64,000 nt of DNA from positions 558,001 to 622,000 of the forward strand of contig BLSF01000011.1 of assembly GCA_012862575.1 (NCBI GenBank). The letters are read 5' to 3'. The notes under the pieces were generated by a model. That model worked only from the letters and a program-made list of their open reading frames with translations. It did no database searches and was not told the DNA's origin. Shown here one piece after another: positions 34,243 to 44,910 of this stretch. The stretch comes from Parietichytrium sp. I65-24A. Taxonomy: Eukaryota > Sar > Bigyra > Thraustochytrida > Thraustochytriidae. Made by a program: the position numbers and the translations under genes. Position 1 is the first letter of the stretch, and every line of letters starts with the position of its first letter.

Positions 34243-35228
34243 ACTCGTCTTCACACTTGCTCGCCTCTGCCGACCGGACTTTGCCACGTGACTGGAGTGA
34301 TAGGAACTCCACTCGCTGCGGCCCTGCGCTAGCATGTGCTCGCTTGCCTTGCCTCTTGCCTCATTGTTGAATTATTATTAGTTTGGAGCGCACTTTGCGC
34401 CTTCCATGTCATCCTCTCCGACCTGCTCTGTTTACTAAACAAACTCATCAAACTTAGCTTTGCATTGACTCACCACACTCCCTGAACTCTTTCGCATTTT
34501 CTTTCTCTTTTTTCAAACCCCGAGTACGAGCAGGTGCTTGCGCAGATCGACGGTACTCGAGGACGCAAACACGTACGTATGTACACCGTTCCTATAGATA
34601 TCCAAACGCAGAACTTATCTGGAGCAGACCTGAAACGGGTTAGTTTTAGAACTGTCAATGAAGGGCCCAGTGTTTGGAACGTGTAGAACGGGCGGCTTTG
34701 CTAAACAAAGGATTGTAGCCGCAGAAGAAGAGACGAGAAGGAAGAGTAGTCTTGTTTTTGCAAAATTAACAACGAAGTTACAAGAAAAAATTGTTATGTG
34801 AACTATGGAAATGGAACATTGGCATTTGCGTCTCGCCCGATTTGGGTAATATCCGCGCAGTTGAAGCTGGTTTAAAAAAACACAAATCTCGGCAAGATCC
34901 CTAATACATGACCCCGCCCATTTGCAATCTCCCCCAATAGCAATCACCAGACCAAGAGCATGCTCTTCTCAAACATCCACGCCCTCCGCGCAATCCTTTA
35001 TTACTCGCGCGACACACTAGATCGCTGTACCTTCTCAGATCCTTTAGCACAACGATAGTCGCTTCCGTAGTGAGGATCTATTCGAGTGCTTCGATACTAT
35101 ACTCCTTATCTATCTTATCTATCTCAAAGAGAGCGCACACGTCCGCTGGAATTTCGCCACCTCAACAACCTCAACCAAGGTGAACGTGACTTGAGTGGCC
35201 TTCTTTTTGGTGTTCTGGTGGCTTTCAA

Positions 35229-35280
35229 TTCATTGATTCATTGATTCATTGATTCATTGATTCATTGATTCATTGATTCA
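35229..35280 (+). repeat. (TTCATTGA)n octamer array, copy 2
   Basis: About 6.5 copies of the same 8-bp unit seen at 32866-32945. It ends in an imperfect continuation with further ATTCATTC-like units to about 35330. Confidence 0.9.
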
Positions 35281-35611
35281 ATGAACATTCATTCTGCGAA
35301 CGCTGTCAATGAATATTCATTCGTAAACATTCCAAAGCGCTAAATGTGAGCGATAACTTTGTGAACAATTTCCATCTTTCAAGCAAGTGTGGCCTTTTCG
35401 AGAGTTCCTTTCTAACTCGCTGACTGTCAAGAGACAAGTAACGCGGATGGTACTCACAGTCAGTACATCTCAGTACTGAGGGCTGAGCTCATAGTCAGCT
35501 GACTGTGCGCTGGTAAGTTAGTGACTGCGACTCGGAGTGCGCAGTGGAAACAGCTCTGAGCAGTGCCTGGCCACAGGTTGGCGGTCGCACACCGTAGCGC
35601 GGGACTAGCGG

Positions 35612-35646
35612 CTGTGATCTGTGATCTGTGATCTGTGATCTGTGAT
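35612..35646 (+). repeat. (CTGTGAT)5 heptamer array
   Basis: Five perfect 7-bp units ending about 115 bp before the start codon at 35762. Confidence 0.9.
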
Positions 35647-35761
35647 AACTGAGACCTGTGAAGTGCCTGCCATTGCCAGCCAGCGAGACGGTGAGCTAAA
35701 GCCAACGTTGTCAAGAGGCATCGGTTAGGTGCGCCTGCGAAAGGCGAACGGGGCGGCTGAC

Positions 35762-38700
35762 ATGCAAGCGCTCGTGACGGCGACGGCCAAGTCCACTGTG
35801 GGCAGCAACACTTCCAGCGTCTTCAATTCCCTGCTCAATTTCCTCTTCGGGGGCGGCTACAATGGGTCGGGCAAGGATGTGGAGCTGCGTCCAAAGCAGG
35901 TGCAAGCCATTCGCGAAGGCAAGTATCTGTACAATCCTGAGCTGCTGGAGGAGCTGCTTTTGACGGGGAAAAAGCTGGCTAATATAGACAGATATGTGCG
36001 GGTGGGAGATGAGACAATAATTGAGCCTCGTGAAGCAAGCGTACTTATGGGCGATCTGGAGGACTTTCTCGAGCTGTGGCAGAGATTCGAGGATAATTTC
36101 TTAGAGCTGAGGAGCACCTTCGAGATTGACAGCGAAAGAATCCTGGGCGACGCGGTCAAGCAGATAGAGGTGAGCACAGTGCGGTACTTTGCTAACAAAG
36201 CTCTCTCGTATTTGTGCCCAAACTATGCGCGGAAACTTCAGCTTGACCTCCTCGGTGACAGCGAAATCTCGCCGATTCCCCGCATCAAACTTCCGCGTGG
36301 TATGGAGAAAAAACTTCAGGCACGGAAAGCAGGCGGGTTGCTGAATTCCGGCCTGGAGTTTGCAAATGAAGCCACTGATATTTACATCACCACGCGTCTC
36401 CACGAGCTCGGAGAGCTGACCCTCTTTTGGGTGTCCGTCGGAGCTTTGATTCTGACCTATGTGGGCCGATTCGTCCTCGCTTTGCGCATGGGCAAAGACG
36501 TCGACTGGAAGGATAAACAGAAAGCGCGGTGGTATGTCTTTGGTCTCTTTCTCGCCGGGATCGAGCCCAACTACGCCTTCGAGGAGCTCATCAAGAAGGC
36601 TCTCAAGGCTGCCCCAGAGCTGCCCCGAAATGTCATTGGCAGCGCCCAGGTCGTTCAGGACGAGGTTACGGCGGAGGCGCGCAAGGCTTTTCAAGAAACC
36701 GCAACGGATGTAACTCAGTCGCTCATAGTTATCGTCTCGGAAGATGTCCCCCAGCTGATTCTGCAAATAATTTACTTTGCCGTCTTGCGGGAGTCTCCCG
36801 AGTTGGACAACGTCTTCTACGCGTCCATGGCTGCTACCATTTTGCACCTTCTCAACGAGATCAACAAAATACTTTTTGCGTATCGCGAAATTCCGATCGT
36901 ACAGACAATCATCAACGTTCGCAACCTCATTTTCGACAGTGAGTCGGATGCCTCCGAAGAAGAAAGAGAGAATGGCGACTACCTTGACGAATGGAAGCCG
37001 GAGGACGACAGCTCGCCGCCTTCTGGCACAGGGATCAAAGAAACGCGCTTGGCCCCTCTAAAAGCTCCTTCTGTTGAGATGATGTCCGACTTGGAGAGCC
37101 CGCCAGAGCGGCCCACCCTCACCAAGGCTTCGCGCCCACTTACGATAAAGGATGCCGTGCAACGGTACCTCCTGGATCGAAACACGACGAGGAGCGGCGG
37201 GTACAAAGTCCAGACTCCTTCACAAGCAACATACTCGGACTTTAAACGACGTCTTCAGCCCTCACTGGTGCAAGAATCCAGGTTCTACAAAGTCGTTCAA
37301 ACTGCTCAGCTTCGGCCGAAACGAGCAAAGGCTTCCAAAATTACGCCAAGCGCATCAACCAAGGACAAGCTCGGCTTGCTGTTGTCTCCGATTATGAATC
37401 GAATGGATCCGAATCGTGTGCTTCCCAGCGTGCGGACAGTGGAGTTTTCAAACTCTCACAGCATCGACGCGGAAACTCTTCGTCTTCTCGTGGAACTCTG
37501 CCCGTCCATCCAGGCCCTCCACCTAGCCTTCTGTGAGCAAATCGATGACCAGGCTATGATCGCCTTGAAGGAAGTCCGATGCCCCAATTTGGAGCGACTT
37601 GTGCTCGACAACTGCACGAGAATCTCAGATGAGGGCATCCGCGCCGTGGCTGACTGCTGTAGAGAGAATCTTACCTACATCTCTCTGCGCAATTTACCCA
37701 AATTAACCTCCGAGGGGGTCACGTACCTTGCCTTGCATTGTTCGAATCTCAAGACAATCATTCTTGACCAAAGCAGCCTCGAGATCCGCGCCTTTAGCGG
37801 GCGAAGCTCCCGCGCCAAGGTGGATGAAGTCGCCCTCAAAGCGTTAACCAGATTTTGCGGTAAAACTCTTCGAAAGTTGCGCTTAGCAAACGCAATCGAT
37901 CCCAAGGTGCCGACAAAAGCCATCGCCGAGTTTGCAGAGGAGTGCAGCCCGTATCTGGAACAGCTGTCGCTGAGCGGTAACTTAAAGGTGAACGATGTGG
38001 TCGTAGACGCTCTTTCGAAGCAGTGCCGGTTTCTTAGTGAAGTCAGGCTCTCGGAGACGGGGGTCACAGACGATGGCATCCGCAAGCTTGCCGACCGCTG
38101 CAAAAACCTCAAGGTCGTATCCCTTGCCGACAGCGGTGCGACGCAAGAAAGTATCTCTACGTTGGTGAATCGAGTCAATGTCATTGAGCTCGTGCAAATT
38201 GAAAACCCGATGGACCTCTTGCTCTATCTCGTAGACCAATTTGAGCTGCAGCGGCAACGACTGGAAATGCACAACGTCCAGGATAAGTCCGGACTAGTGT
38301 CTGATATCTCTACGTCCCTCTCGAGAATCAGGGGCAAACTTCTCACACGGGACGCCACCAAGATGAACACGGACAGATTGGCCTATCTTGCGGATGTGGT
38401 TGCTCGCCTGGTCGACTTCGCGAGACGGACGCATTACAGGTCGTATGCACGGCTTCCAGATCGGCCGGCGAGGTACACGGAAGCCGAACTTCAGGCCTGG
38501 GAGGATGAATTCGCAGCCGGCGACGAGGAAGCTACATCATTCTGGAACTCCAAACTTGATGCACTCGCCAATCATATCTTGCGGAGTCGACGGTCTGACA
38601 CCGCCAAGGACGACCGAACTTCAAAGTCATTTCTCGAAAACTCCAAGGACATTATCAACTCTCTGCCGAGACGGGTGTCGGGATACGTATTTTGGGGTTC

Positions 38701-39535
38701 GGGCCCTTCTTCAGAGTCCGCGGAGACGGAGGCTCAGCCAACAAAAGCCGCCCAGGACCTAGCGGAAGCAGAGGAGGAGCCGGAGGGTAAAGGCGAGGAA
38801 TTGACCGAGGGCTCCAAAACATCCGGATTTCCATTCCTCAGTTTAGCGCCGTTCGGATTGGCTTCGACTCACGAGATCAACCTTCTTTTGGACTTTGAAA
38901 AGAGCACCTACGAGTTACTCGTTGCGAAGAGTCTTTCAGACCACTTTGTAAAGCAAGGCGCGGCTGGATCAACTCTGGGCGGTAAAATCTCCCCGCTTAC
39001 AAAGTGCACCTTTCAGCTGAGTAAAGAGGAGAAGGGGTCGAGGCTCATGTCCGCCTTCGCAACTCAAAACCTTTACATTCCTTCTTCAGCTAGGTTCTAC
39101 TGCTTTGCGTATCCGATCGCCAAAGCAAGAGAGGATCTCAAGTTTCACGAGCACAGGTCACTGGAGGACACAAGTCTTCGCCTTGTCACGTTCGGCGGCT
39201 TTTTGTTCTTCGACGAGGGCAAGAAGTTCCTCAGCGCGAGCGCTTTGACTATCGGAAATGCAATCAGCTTCAACGGGCCGTTCATGCTCAGCCAGCAAGC
39301 TACCAAAAAGCTTACTGCTCAGAACCGCTGGCAGTCGAGCATGCATCACGGTCCTTCTCGGGACCTGGAGTACACTTACATGTTCCCTCAAGAGTTCTAC
39401 GACGAGGGCACGAAGAGGCATAACAAGAACGGCGGCTTTGCATATCGGGAGCGCGGCGGCTCTGTGGCATGCATGTACGCCGTGGCCCCATTCACCGACA
39501 TCGTCCTCGACCCTTCCAACCTGGACCTGTGGTAA
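35762..39535 (+). CDS. multidomain protein: XK-like membrane region + LRRs
   Basis: A 1,257-aa product from the ATG at 35762 (an upstream in-frame GTG is ignored). Residues about 1-200 are helical and charged. Residues about 215-390 hold several membrane segments, among them LTLFWVSVGALILTYVG and the motif EDVPQLILQIIYF. That motif recalls the EDIPQ-type helix of XK-related proteins, and the resemblance is weak. Residues about 560-810 contain leucine-rich repeats of the cysteine-containing AMN1/F-box type, with units such as CPNLERLVLDNCTRISDEGI. Residues about 1030-1257 form a well-ordered C-terminal domain that I do not recognise, after an acidic linker. LRRs imply protein binding, and the membrane segments suggest a membrane-tethered adaptor. 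No function can be assigned. The frame is intact and intron-free. Confidence 0.75.
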   Translation: MQALVTATAKSTVGSNTSSVFNSLLNFLFGGGYNGSGKDVELRPKQVQAIREGKYLYNPELLEELLLTGKKLANIDRYVRVGDETIIEPREASVLMGDLEDFLELWQRFEDNFLELRSTFEIDSERILGDAVKQIEVSTVRYFANKALSYLCPNYARKLQLDLLGDSEISPIPRIKLPRGMEKKLQARKAGGLLNSGLEFANEATDIYITTRLHELGELTLFWVSVGALILTYVGRFVLALRMGKDVDWKDKQKARWYVFGLFLAGIEPNYAFEELIKKALKAAPELPRNVIGSAQVVQDEVTAEARKAFQETATDVTQSLIVIVSEDVPQLILQIIYFAVLRESPELDNVFYASMAATILHLLNEINKILFAYREIPIVQTIINVRNLIFDSESDASEEERENGDYLDEWKPEDDSSPPSGTGIKETRLAPLKAPSVEMMSDLESPPERPTLTKASRPLTIKDAVQRYLLDRNTTRSGGYKVQTPSQATYSDFKRRLQPSLVQESRFYKVVQTAQLRPKRAKASKITPSASTKDKLGLLLSPIMNRMDPNRVLPSVRTVEFSNSHSIDAETLRLLVELCPSIQALHLAFCEQIDDQAMIALKEVRCPNLERLVLDNCTRISDEGIRAVADCCRENLTYISLRNLPKLTSEGVTYLALHCSNLKTIILDQSSLEIRAFSGRSSRAKVDEVALKALTRFCGKTLRKLRLANAIDPKVPTKAIAEFAEECSPYLEQLSLSGNLKVNDVVVDALSKQCRFLSEVRLSETGVTDDGIRKLADRCKNLKVVSLADSGATQESISTLVNRVNVIELVQIENPMDLLLYLVDQFELQRQRLEMHNVQDKSGLVSDISTSLSRIRGKLLTRDATKMNTDRLAYLADVVARLVDFARRTHYRSYARLPDRPARYTEAELQAWEDEFAAGDEEATSFWNSKLDALANHILRSRRSDTAKDDRTSKSFLENSKDIINSLPRRVSGYVFWGSGPSSESAETEAQPTKAAQDLAEAEEEPEGKGEELTEGSKTSGFPFLSLAPFGLASTHEINLLLDFEKSTYELLVAKSLSDHFVKQGAAGSTLGGKISPLTKCTFQLSKEEKGSRLMSAFATQNLYIPSSARFYCFAYPIAKAREDLKFHEHRSLEDTSLRLVTFGGFLFFDEGKKFLSASALTIGNAISFNGPFMLSQQATKKLTAQNRWQSSMHHGPSRDLEYTYMFPQEFYDEGTKRHNKNGGFAYRERGGSVACMYAVAPFTDIVLDPSNLDLW

Positions 39536-40208
39536 ATCTCCGTCCGAACCCAATCCAAACCAAACCAATAACCTTTTGACAAACATTGAACAACTACTAA
39601 CTACTACAAGCTGCATACAACATTCAGTTTTTCTTTCACGCTCTTGAATCCCTTCGCAATCTCCTGCGCCTCCATCCTCAATCTCCTTTCCATGTGATCC
39701 ACATGATCCACACGACTTTGCCATACTTTGCTGCTCACTATATATCACGATATAGTCAGAGCGTACGTGTACGAAAGAGATAGTTCAACATAGGACGGGA
39801 GGAACGGGAGGGCGGCCCACCACTTTGCGTTCCGCATCGCGTTCCGCATCGCGTTTCTCAGTAGAGTGAAAAGGGAAAAGGAGTAGTCCAAGTCTGCCTG
39901 CCACCCATTCGTTCACTTTCCCATAGTTTCATAGTTTCATAGTTTCATAGTTTCATAGTTTCATAGTTTCATAGTTTCATAGTTTCATAGTGTGCCATTC
40001 CATTCCCATTCATACATTCATAGTTCCATCCATAGTTCCATCCACAATTTCCATACTTTTCCTACAACAACATTCCATTCATCGACTGTCTTTGTCTTTC
40101 TATTCTTCGTGTCCTCGCAAAACAAGTGTCCCCGCGCACCCTCACAACCAATTGTTAGTACACTTATCCCTACCAGTAGGAGCGCGCAGGAGGAAGAGGA
40201 AAGCAAAG
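39536..40208. other. upstream region of NOC2 with octamer array
   Basis: About 670 bp between two same-strand genes. It contains the octamer array at 39922-39991 and a short related TCCATAGTTCCA repeat (about 40021-40050). A reading frame reaches back to 39990 but has no ATG before 40209. Confidence 0.6.
39922..39991 (+). repeat. (CATAGTTT)n octamer array
   Basis: Seventy bp, about 8.75 perfect units of 8 bp, ending 217 bp upstream of the NOC2 start codon. Confidence 0.95.
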
Positions 40209-40712
40209 ATGGGCAAGAAGCAGACGAAGAAGCTGGTGCAAACGTTCCGCAAGCGCGAGGCGGGCAAGGCCATCAACGCGGGCAAGCGTCCGCCGAACAA
40301 GGAACAAAAGAAGTCGGCACCGCGCGTGGAGACTCTGATCGCGCGGCAGCAGGCGGCGATCAAGCGCAAGCGCAGGGAGCAGGAGGACGACCAGGAGAAG
40401 GAGGAGAAGCGCGAGAGGGATGAGCAGAACAAGCTCAAGAAGGTGCCGTTCGACAAGGACGCGGCCACGGTCAAAGGCGCCGCGGGAAAGATGCCCTCCA
40501 AGCCGAAAGCGGCGCAGATGAGCGTGGACGACTTCCTCGCCGGCGGCTTTGATGAGATCGATGGAAAGAGCGACGCAGAGGAGGACTCCGACGACGGGGT
40601 CAATGAGCTGCAGAGTAGCGAGGATGAGAATGAGAATGAGAATGAGAATGACTCTTCCGCTGAGGAGGATGCCGAGGAGGAGAAAGATGGGAAAAGTGAA
40701 GATCAAGATCAA

Positions 40713-40745
<33 letters not shown>

Positions 40746-42746
40746 GACGAGGATGAAGTGGGTCAGCACATGGAGGACCTGAAGAAGCTCAAGGAGAAGG
40801 ACCCAGAGTTTTACAAGATGCTCGAGGAAGAAGGCGGCGAGCTGCTTCAGTTCGGCGAGGATGAGGATGAGGATGAGGATGAGGAGGGCGAGGGCGAGGA
40901 GAAAGATGGGCAAGAGGGAGAAGAGGATGAGGATGAGGAGAAGGAAGCCAAGACTGTCGTGGATATGAAGTTCTTGAAGAAGGTGGAAAAGGCTGCTTTC
41001 GAGGACAAGTCGTCCAGCGGCCTCAAGCAAATCATCCTGCTCTTTAAAACGGTCGCTCAGGTGAACAGGAAGAAGAGAGCAGATCAAGATGGCGAGCGCG
41101 AACGCTCCATGTACGCGGTCCCAAACGAAAAGGTTCAAGAGCGCATCATCAATGTTACAGTTGAAAACCTTTTGCCTCTCTTGAACGCCAAAATGGGCTT
41201 CAAGGCTGAGGAAGAAGAAAAATTCACTCACAAGAGTATCACCAGTGCGCCAAAATGGGTCAGGTACGAGGCTGTGGCGAAGCGCTTTCTAAAGGACTTT
41301 CTTGATATTGTGGAGCAGTCCAAGGATCGCACCACTCGCGCGTTTCTACTCCGCAAATTCAAGGCGTACTTGCCGTACCTTCTGGCCCTCGGAGGCAGTC
41401 TTGTGAGAAAGAGCATGAAGTTTTTGATCGACACCTGGGGCTCCTCGCGGTCAGAAGAAGGCGAGCGGCTTCTCTCCTTTGCCTGCATCCAGTGGATTGC
41501 AGAGAAGCACCACGCCTCCTTGCTCAGCATCCTTAAGCAGTGCTACTTGGAGTTTGTGCGCGGAGCGAAGAGCGGTAATGTGATCGAGCTCCCTAGAATC
41601 TCATTCCAGGCTCGTTGTCTGGTGGAGTTATTCGGCGTCGACCTGAGTATGTCTTACCAGCTCGCGTTCGTGTACATCCGGCAGCTTGCTCTTCATCTTC
41701 GTGCGGCAATCATCTCCAAGGACAAGGAGAGCACCAAGAGCGTGTATAGTTGGCAATTCATCCATTGTCTCCGCCTCTGGTCTGCCGTGATCTCTGCATA
41801 CCCTGGTAAGCCGGTCGCCGACGAGAAACAAGTCAATCTCTCTGCCGACGATCAGCAACTCCGGTCGCTCGTTTATCCGCTAACCCAGATCACCATTGGA
41901 ACTATTCGCCTCGCGCCGTCGTCCCGGTTCTTTCCGCTTCGCTTTCACTGCGTCGCTGTGCTCAACCAAATTGCTTACGCATCAAAGAACTACATTCCGA
42001 TTGCCCCCTTGCTCATAGACATTTTGAGCGCTCCAGAACTTAACGGTACAAAGCCGGTGAACTCCTCTGTCAAGCCTCCGCGTTTGGACTTTACTTTGAA
42101 GCTGACCAAGCAGGCTCTTGGGTCGGCTCCTTGCCAGCAAGTTCTTCTGTCTCGAGCCGTAGAATTGCTTGAGGTTCATCTAGACTGCTACAGGTTCTCG
42201 ATCTCCTTTCCGGAGATAGCCTTTGCGACAACACATGCCCTGCGCGCGTTCTCTAAGAAGACACGAGTTACTAAATGGCGCGGCGAGATCAGAACTCTTA
42301 TTAGCAAGGCCGAGAAATGGGCGGAGGAGATTCGCAAGAAGAGGGTCAATGTGAGCTTTGGACCAACAAACGTTCCGAAGATGAACGCCTTCCTCTCCGA
42401 CGAAGAGCTAGAAGCAAGAGCACTGAAGCGCGAGACACTTCACAGTCGTCTGGAGCGCCTCGCAGATGGCTCCGAGCTTGTGGTTGACGATGAAGACATG
42501 GAGGAGAGCGACGAAGATGACTACGATCAGGCAGAAAAGGACGACTCGGATGACGATAGTGAAGGCGAGGAAAGTGACGAGGAGGCAGCAGAGAAAATTT
42601 CTGCTCTCAAGCGCAAACTCAAGTCGACATCAGATACACGCAAAAAACCAAAAACCTCAAAGAACGCAGAGGAGAACGAAGACGTCGAGAGCAACGGTGA
42701 GGATGTCGTCGAGGACTTTGAGCTGTCCGACTCTGATGCCGAGTAA
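40209..42746 (+). CDS. NOC2: NOC2 nucleolar complex protein (60S biogenesis)
   Basis: An 845-aa product from the ATG giving MGKKQTKKLVQTF, which fits the basic N-terminus of the family. Residues about 60-135 are basic and helical. Residues about 137-250 are acidic, with a run of Asp encoded by GAT repeats. The Noc2 domain spans about 265-707 and includes RFFPLRFHCVAVLNQIAYA followed by PIAPLLIDIL, the most conserved block of the family. The C-terminus is acidic and then basic. Noc2 pairs with Noc1 and Noc3 to move pre-60S ribosomal particles from nucleolus to nucleoplasm. The length is normal for the family (about 700-850 aa). Long antisense frames opposite the acidic repeat are artefacts of its composition. 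Confidence 0.93.
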
Positions 42747-43057
42747 AGTGACATCATTGTCGACCTTTCCCTGGAATTGGATCTTTGTGATTGCTGAATG
42801 CAACTTTGTGCCCAAACAAACCCCCAAGTTTTTACGATGTAGCGAATGGAATATTATAACACGCACAGGAAATGATTGCCGCCTTTTTTGTTACTTTCTT
42901 TCTCTTTTGCCTTGCAGGTCGTTTCTTAGACACACACCTTCCTGTGTCTCCTAAGGAGAGAAACCTCACGTTTTTTTTGAATTTTGATTTCAATCTTGAG
43001 AGTAGAAGAAAAAAAGGGAAGGAAATTGCTTCTATTGCGTTCCTCCTCTAGTTTCAG
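42747..43057. other. short convergent intergenic region
   Basis: About 310 bp between the 3' ends of NOC2 (+) and the ArfGAP gene (-). Nothing beyond T-rich and A-rich 3' flank sequence was seen. Confidence 0.6.
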
Positions 43058-44865
43058 CTAAAACATATCAAAAGGATTCGAGTCATCGGCAAAGTTCGTG
43101 CTAGCAGCGGGCTGTTGCTCTTTGCTTTGTTGCTGTGGATGCTGTTGCGATTGTTGCATGTACATTTGCTGTTGATAAGGTTGCTGCTGATAAGATTGCT
43201 GTTGCTGCTGCTGCTGCTGCTGCTGCTGGTAGTTGTGCTGTTGCTGCTGATAAGGGTGCTGCTGGTGGTGGTGCTGGTGGTAGCTGTTCTGCTGGTAGCT
43301 ATGCTGTTGTGGAGCACCTGCTGGGTTGAACCCTTGCTGTTGGAACTGGGGCTGCTGCTGTTGCATGTTCATGGCGGAGCCAGTTCCCATACCATTGGAG
43401 CCCTGCATGTGCTGACTGTAGGAGCCATTTGCCTGCTGATAACCATTTTGTGCATGCTGCTGGCCGTACATTGGCTGCTGCCCCATCTGCCCATACCCTT
43501 GCTGGTACTGCTGATCATGAAAGGTTTGCTGTCCGTGCTGTTGTTGCTGGTATTGCCCATGACCTCCGCTTTGGTGGCCCTGGTCTGCTTGAAACGCGGC
43601 ACCATGGCTACTTGCCGAATGATGACTCTGTACGCTTGCGGTACTGCTTCTACGCGCCCCAAGATTATTTTGCGACGGTGAAGTCGTGCCTGTCCCGAGC
43701 GAGAGCTCAGCAAACGGATCACTGAGATCAACATTTGATGGAGCGCTCGGTGGCGCCATGCTGGACATCGTAGGTTGTTGCCCTCCCATCCCCATCCCCA
43801 TCCCCATGGGCTGCTGGTGCTGATTCTGGTTCTGCATCGGGTACTGCTGACCTGGTTGCAGCTGGTGCTGCTGTTGCTGAAAAGGGTCACTGCTCATGTA
43901 AGAGTTTTGTTGTTGCTGAGGGACGGTGGAAGATGCCATGGAAGGCGATTGCTGTTGCTGTTGCATAAATTGTTGCTGGGGTATCGAGTTGCCGACTTGC
44001 ATACTTGCAAAGCTATCGCCACCAGAAAAGCTCCCCCATTCGGTGCTCGACGAACCAAATGCACCAGCTTGCGTCTCTACGGGTGCCGAAGCTGCTGGTT
44101 CGTCAAATGATCCCCAATCCCCGAGCAAATCAATATCATTGGCGGTGCTGTTCTTCTTCGGCGAACTTGACGCCGCCGCCGAGCTACCTACCACTAATTT
44201 CGGAGCGTTCGGCATTATATCCTTGATATCGCGGAGCTTTGGCTTGGCCTCATCGTCTGAGGCATCCTTCGACTTGCTTTTCCCTTTCTGCAGACCGCAA
44301 ATAAAATCGTCAGCACCACGTTGTGGTCTGGTCCCGCTTGCAATTTCGACCGCAACAAACTTACCTTGGTCTTCTTGCTCTTCTTCTTCTTCTTCCTTCT
44401 TTCCTCCTCCGAGTCTGATTCGGACTCAGACGAGTCTGAAGACTCTGACGAGGACTCTACTTTCTTCGCAGCGGCTTTCTTCTTCTTCACCCATTCCTTG
44501 TCCTGATACTTCCGCATGGCAAACCTGCGAATCTTGCTCTCCTCCCCTGGAGCAGGCATAAGCGACTCGTCTCCTTTAAACTTTGCCAGCCAATACTTTG
44601 CCATCTTCGAGTTGCCGCTATTCTTAATTTTCTCCATTTCCTCCGCTGAAAACGTCGACATGCTGATGCCCTTCACCCGGAAATTAAACTCCCGCAACAG
44701 CCCAGCGCAGCTTGTGCATACGTACACAGGGTACGTCTCCTCCCCTTCGCCAAACAGTGGGAAAGCCAAGAAGCTCGGCATGCGGTCTTTGCACTCAAAG
44801 CATAGTTTGTTCGACTTGGACTTGGCCTGCAAACTGCGGATCTTCTTCAGGTTCTTGTCGTCCAT
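43058..44865 (-). CDS. AGFG1: AGFG-type ArfGAP with endocytic motifs (2 exons)
   Basis: Exons 44865-44365 and 44287-43058 give 576 aa. The ArfGAP zinc finger uses C22, C25, C50 and C53, with the arginine finger R58 in the position of the family's catalytic Arg. The block RVKGISMSTF and what follows match AGFG (Rev-interacting) proteins better than other ArfGAPs. The first two zinc ligands are 24 residues from the second pair, against about 16-17 usually. A Lys/Ser-rich stretch (about 140-180) follows. The rest is Gln/Asn-rich, encoded by long CAG runs. It contains DLLGDWGSF (clathrin-box-like), two DPF motifs (AP-2 appendage type) and a C-terminal NPFDMF (EH-domain ligand). These point to a role in clathrin-coated vesicle formation. 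A TTCACTC array sits 15 bp upstream of the ATG. Confidence 0.88.
44288..44364 (-). other. intron of the ArfGAP gene (77 bp)
   Basis: The minus strand reads AAG|GTAAGT at the donor and GTCTGCAG at the acceptor, with a CTGAC branch-like site upstream. Removing it joins two frames in phase 0 without a stop. Confidence 0.93.
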
Positions 44866-44879
44866 TCTTGCCCAACCTC

Positions 44880-44910
44880 TTCACTCTTCACTCTTCACTC
44901 TTCACTCTTC
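44880..44910 (+). repeat. (TTCACTC)n heptamer array
   Basis: About 4.4 units of 7 bp, starting only 15 bp upstream of the ArfGAP ATG, so probably in its 5' leader. Confidence 0.9.

Larger units (their letters stand above)
32947..35280. repeat. segmental duplication, copy 2
   Basis: A near-identical second copy of 30577-32945. Differences include a 5-bp deletion near 34683, a shorter octamer array at its end and scattered single-base changes in the 3' flank. Confidence 0.95.
34243..35761. other. intergenic region upstream of the membrane-LRR gene
   Basis: This is the 3' flank of copy 2, an octamer array (35229-35280), about 330 bp of sequence unique to this side, and a heptamer array (35612-35646) close to the downstream start codon. 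No gene was recognised. Confidence 0.55.

Noticed and set aside
30577-35280. The two 2.37-kb direct repeats as long terminal repeats of an element
   Set aside because: Each copy holds a complete host-like gene, nothing lies between them, and no retroelement domain or primer-binding site is visible.
39922-39991. Octamer arrays as CRISPR-like repeats
   Set aside because: The units are directly adjacent with no spacers, in a eukaryotic genome with no cas genes.
40170-41231. 353-codon antisense frame over NOC2
   Set aside because: It is a run of Leu/Ile/Val produced by reading the acidic GAT/GAG repeats backwards, while NOC2 on the sense strand is a clear family member.
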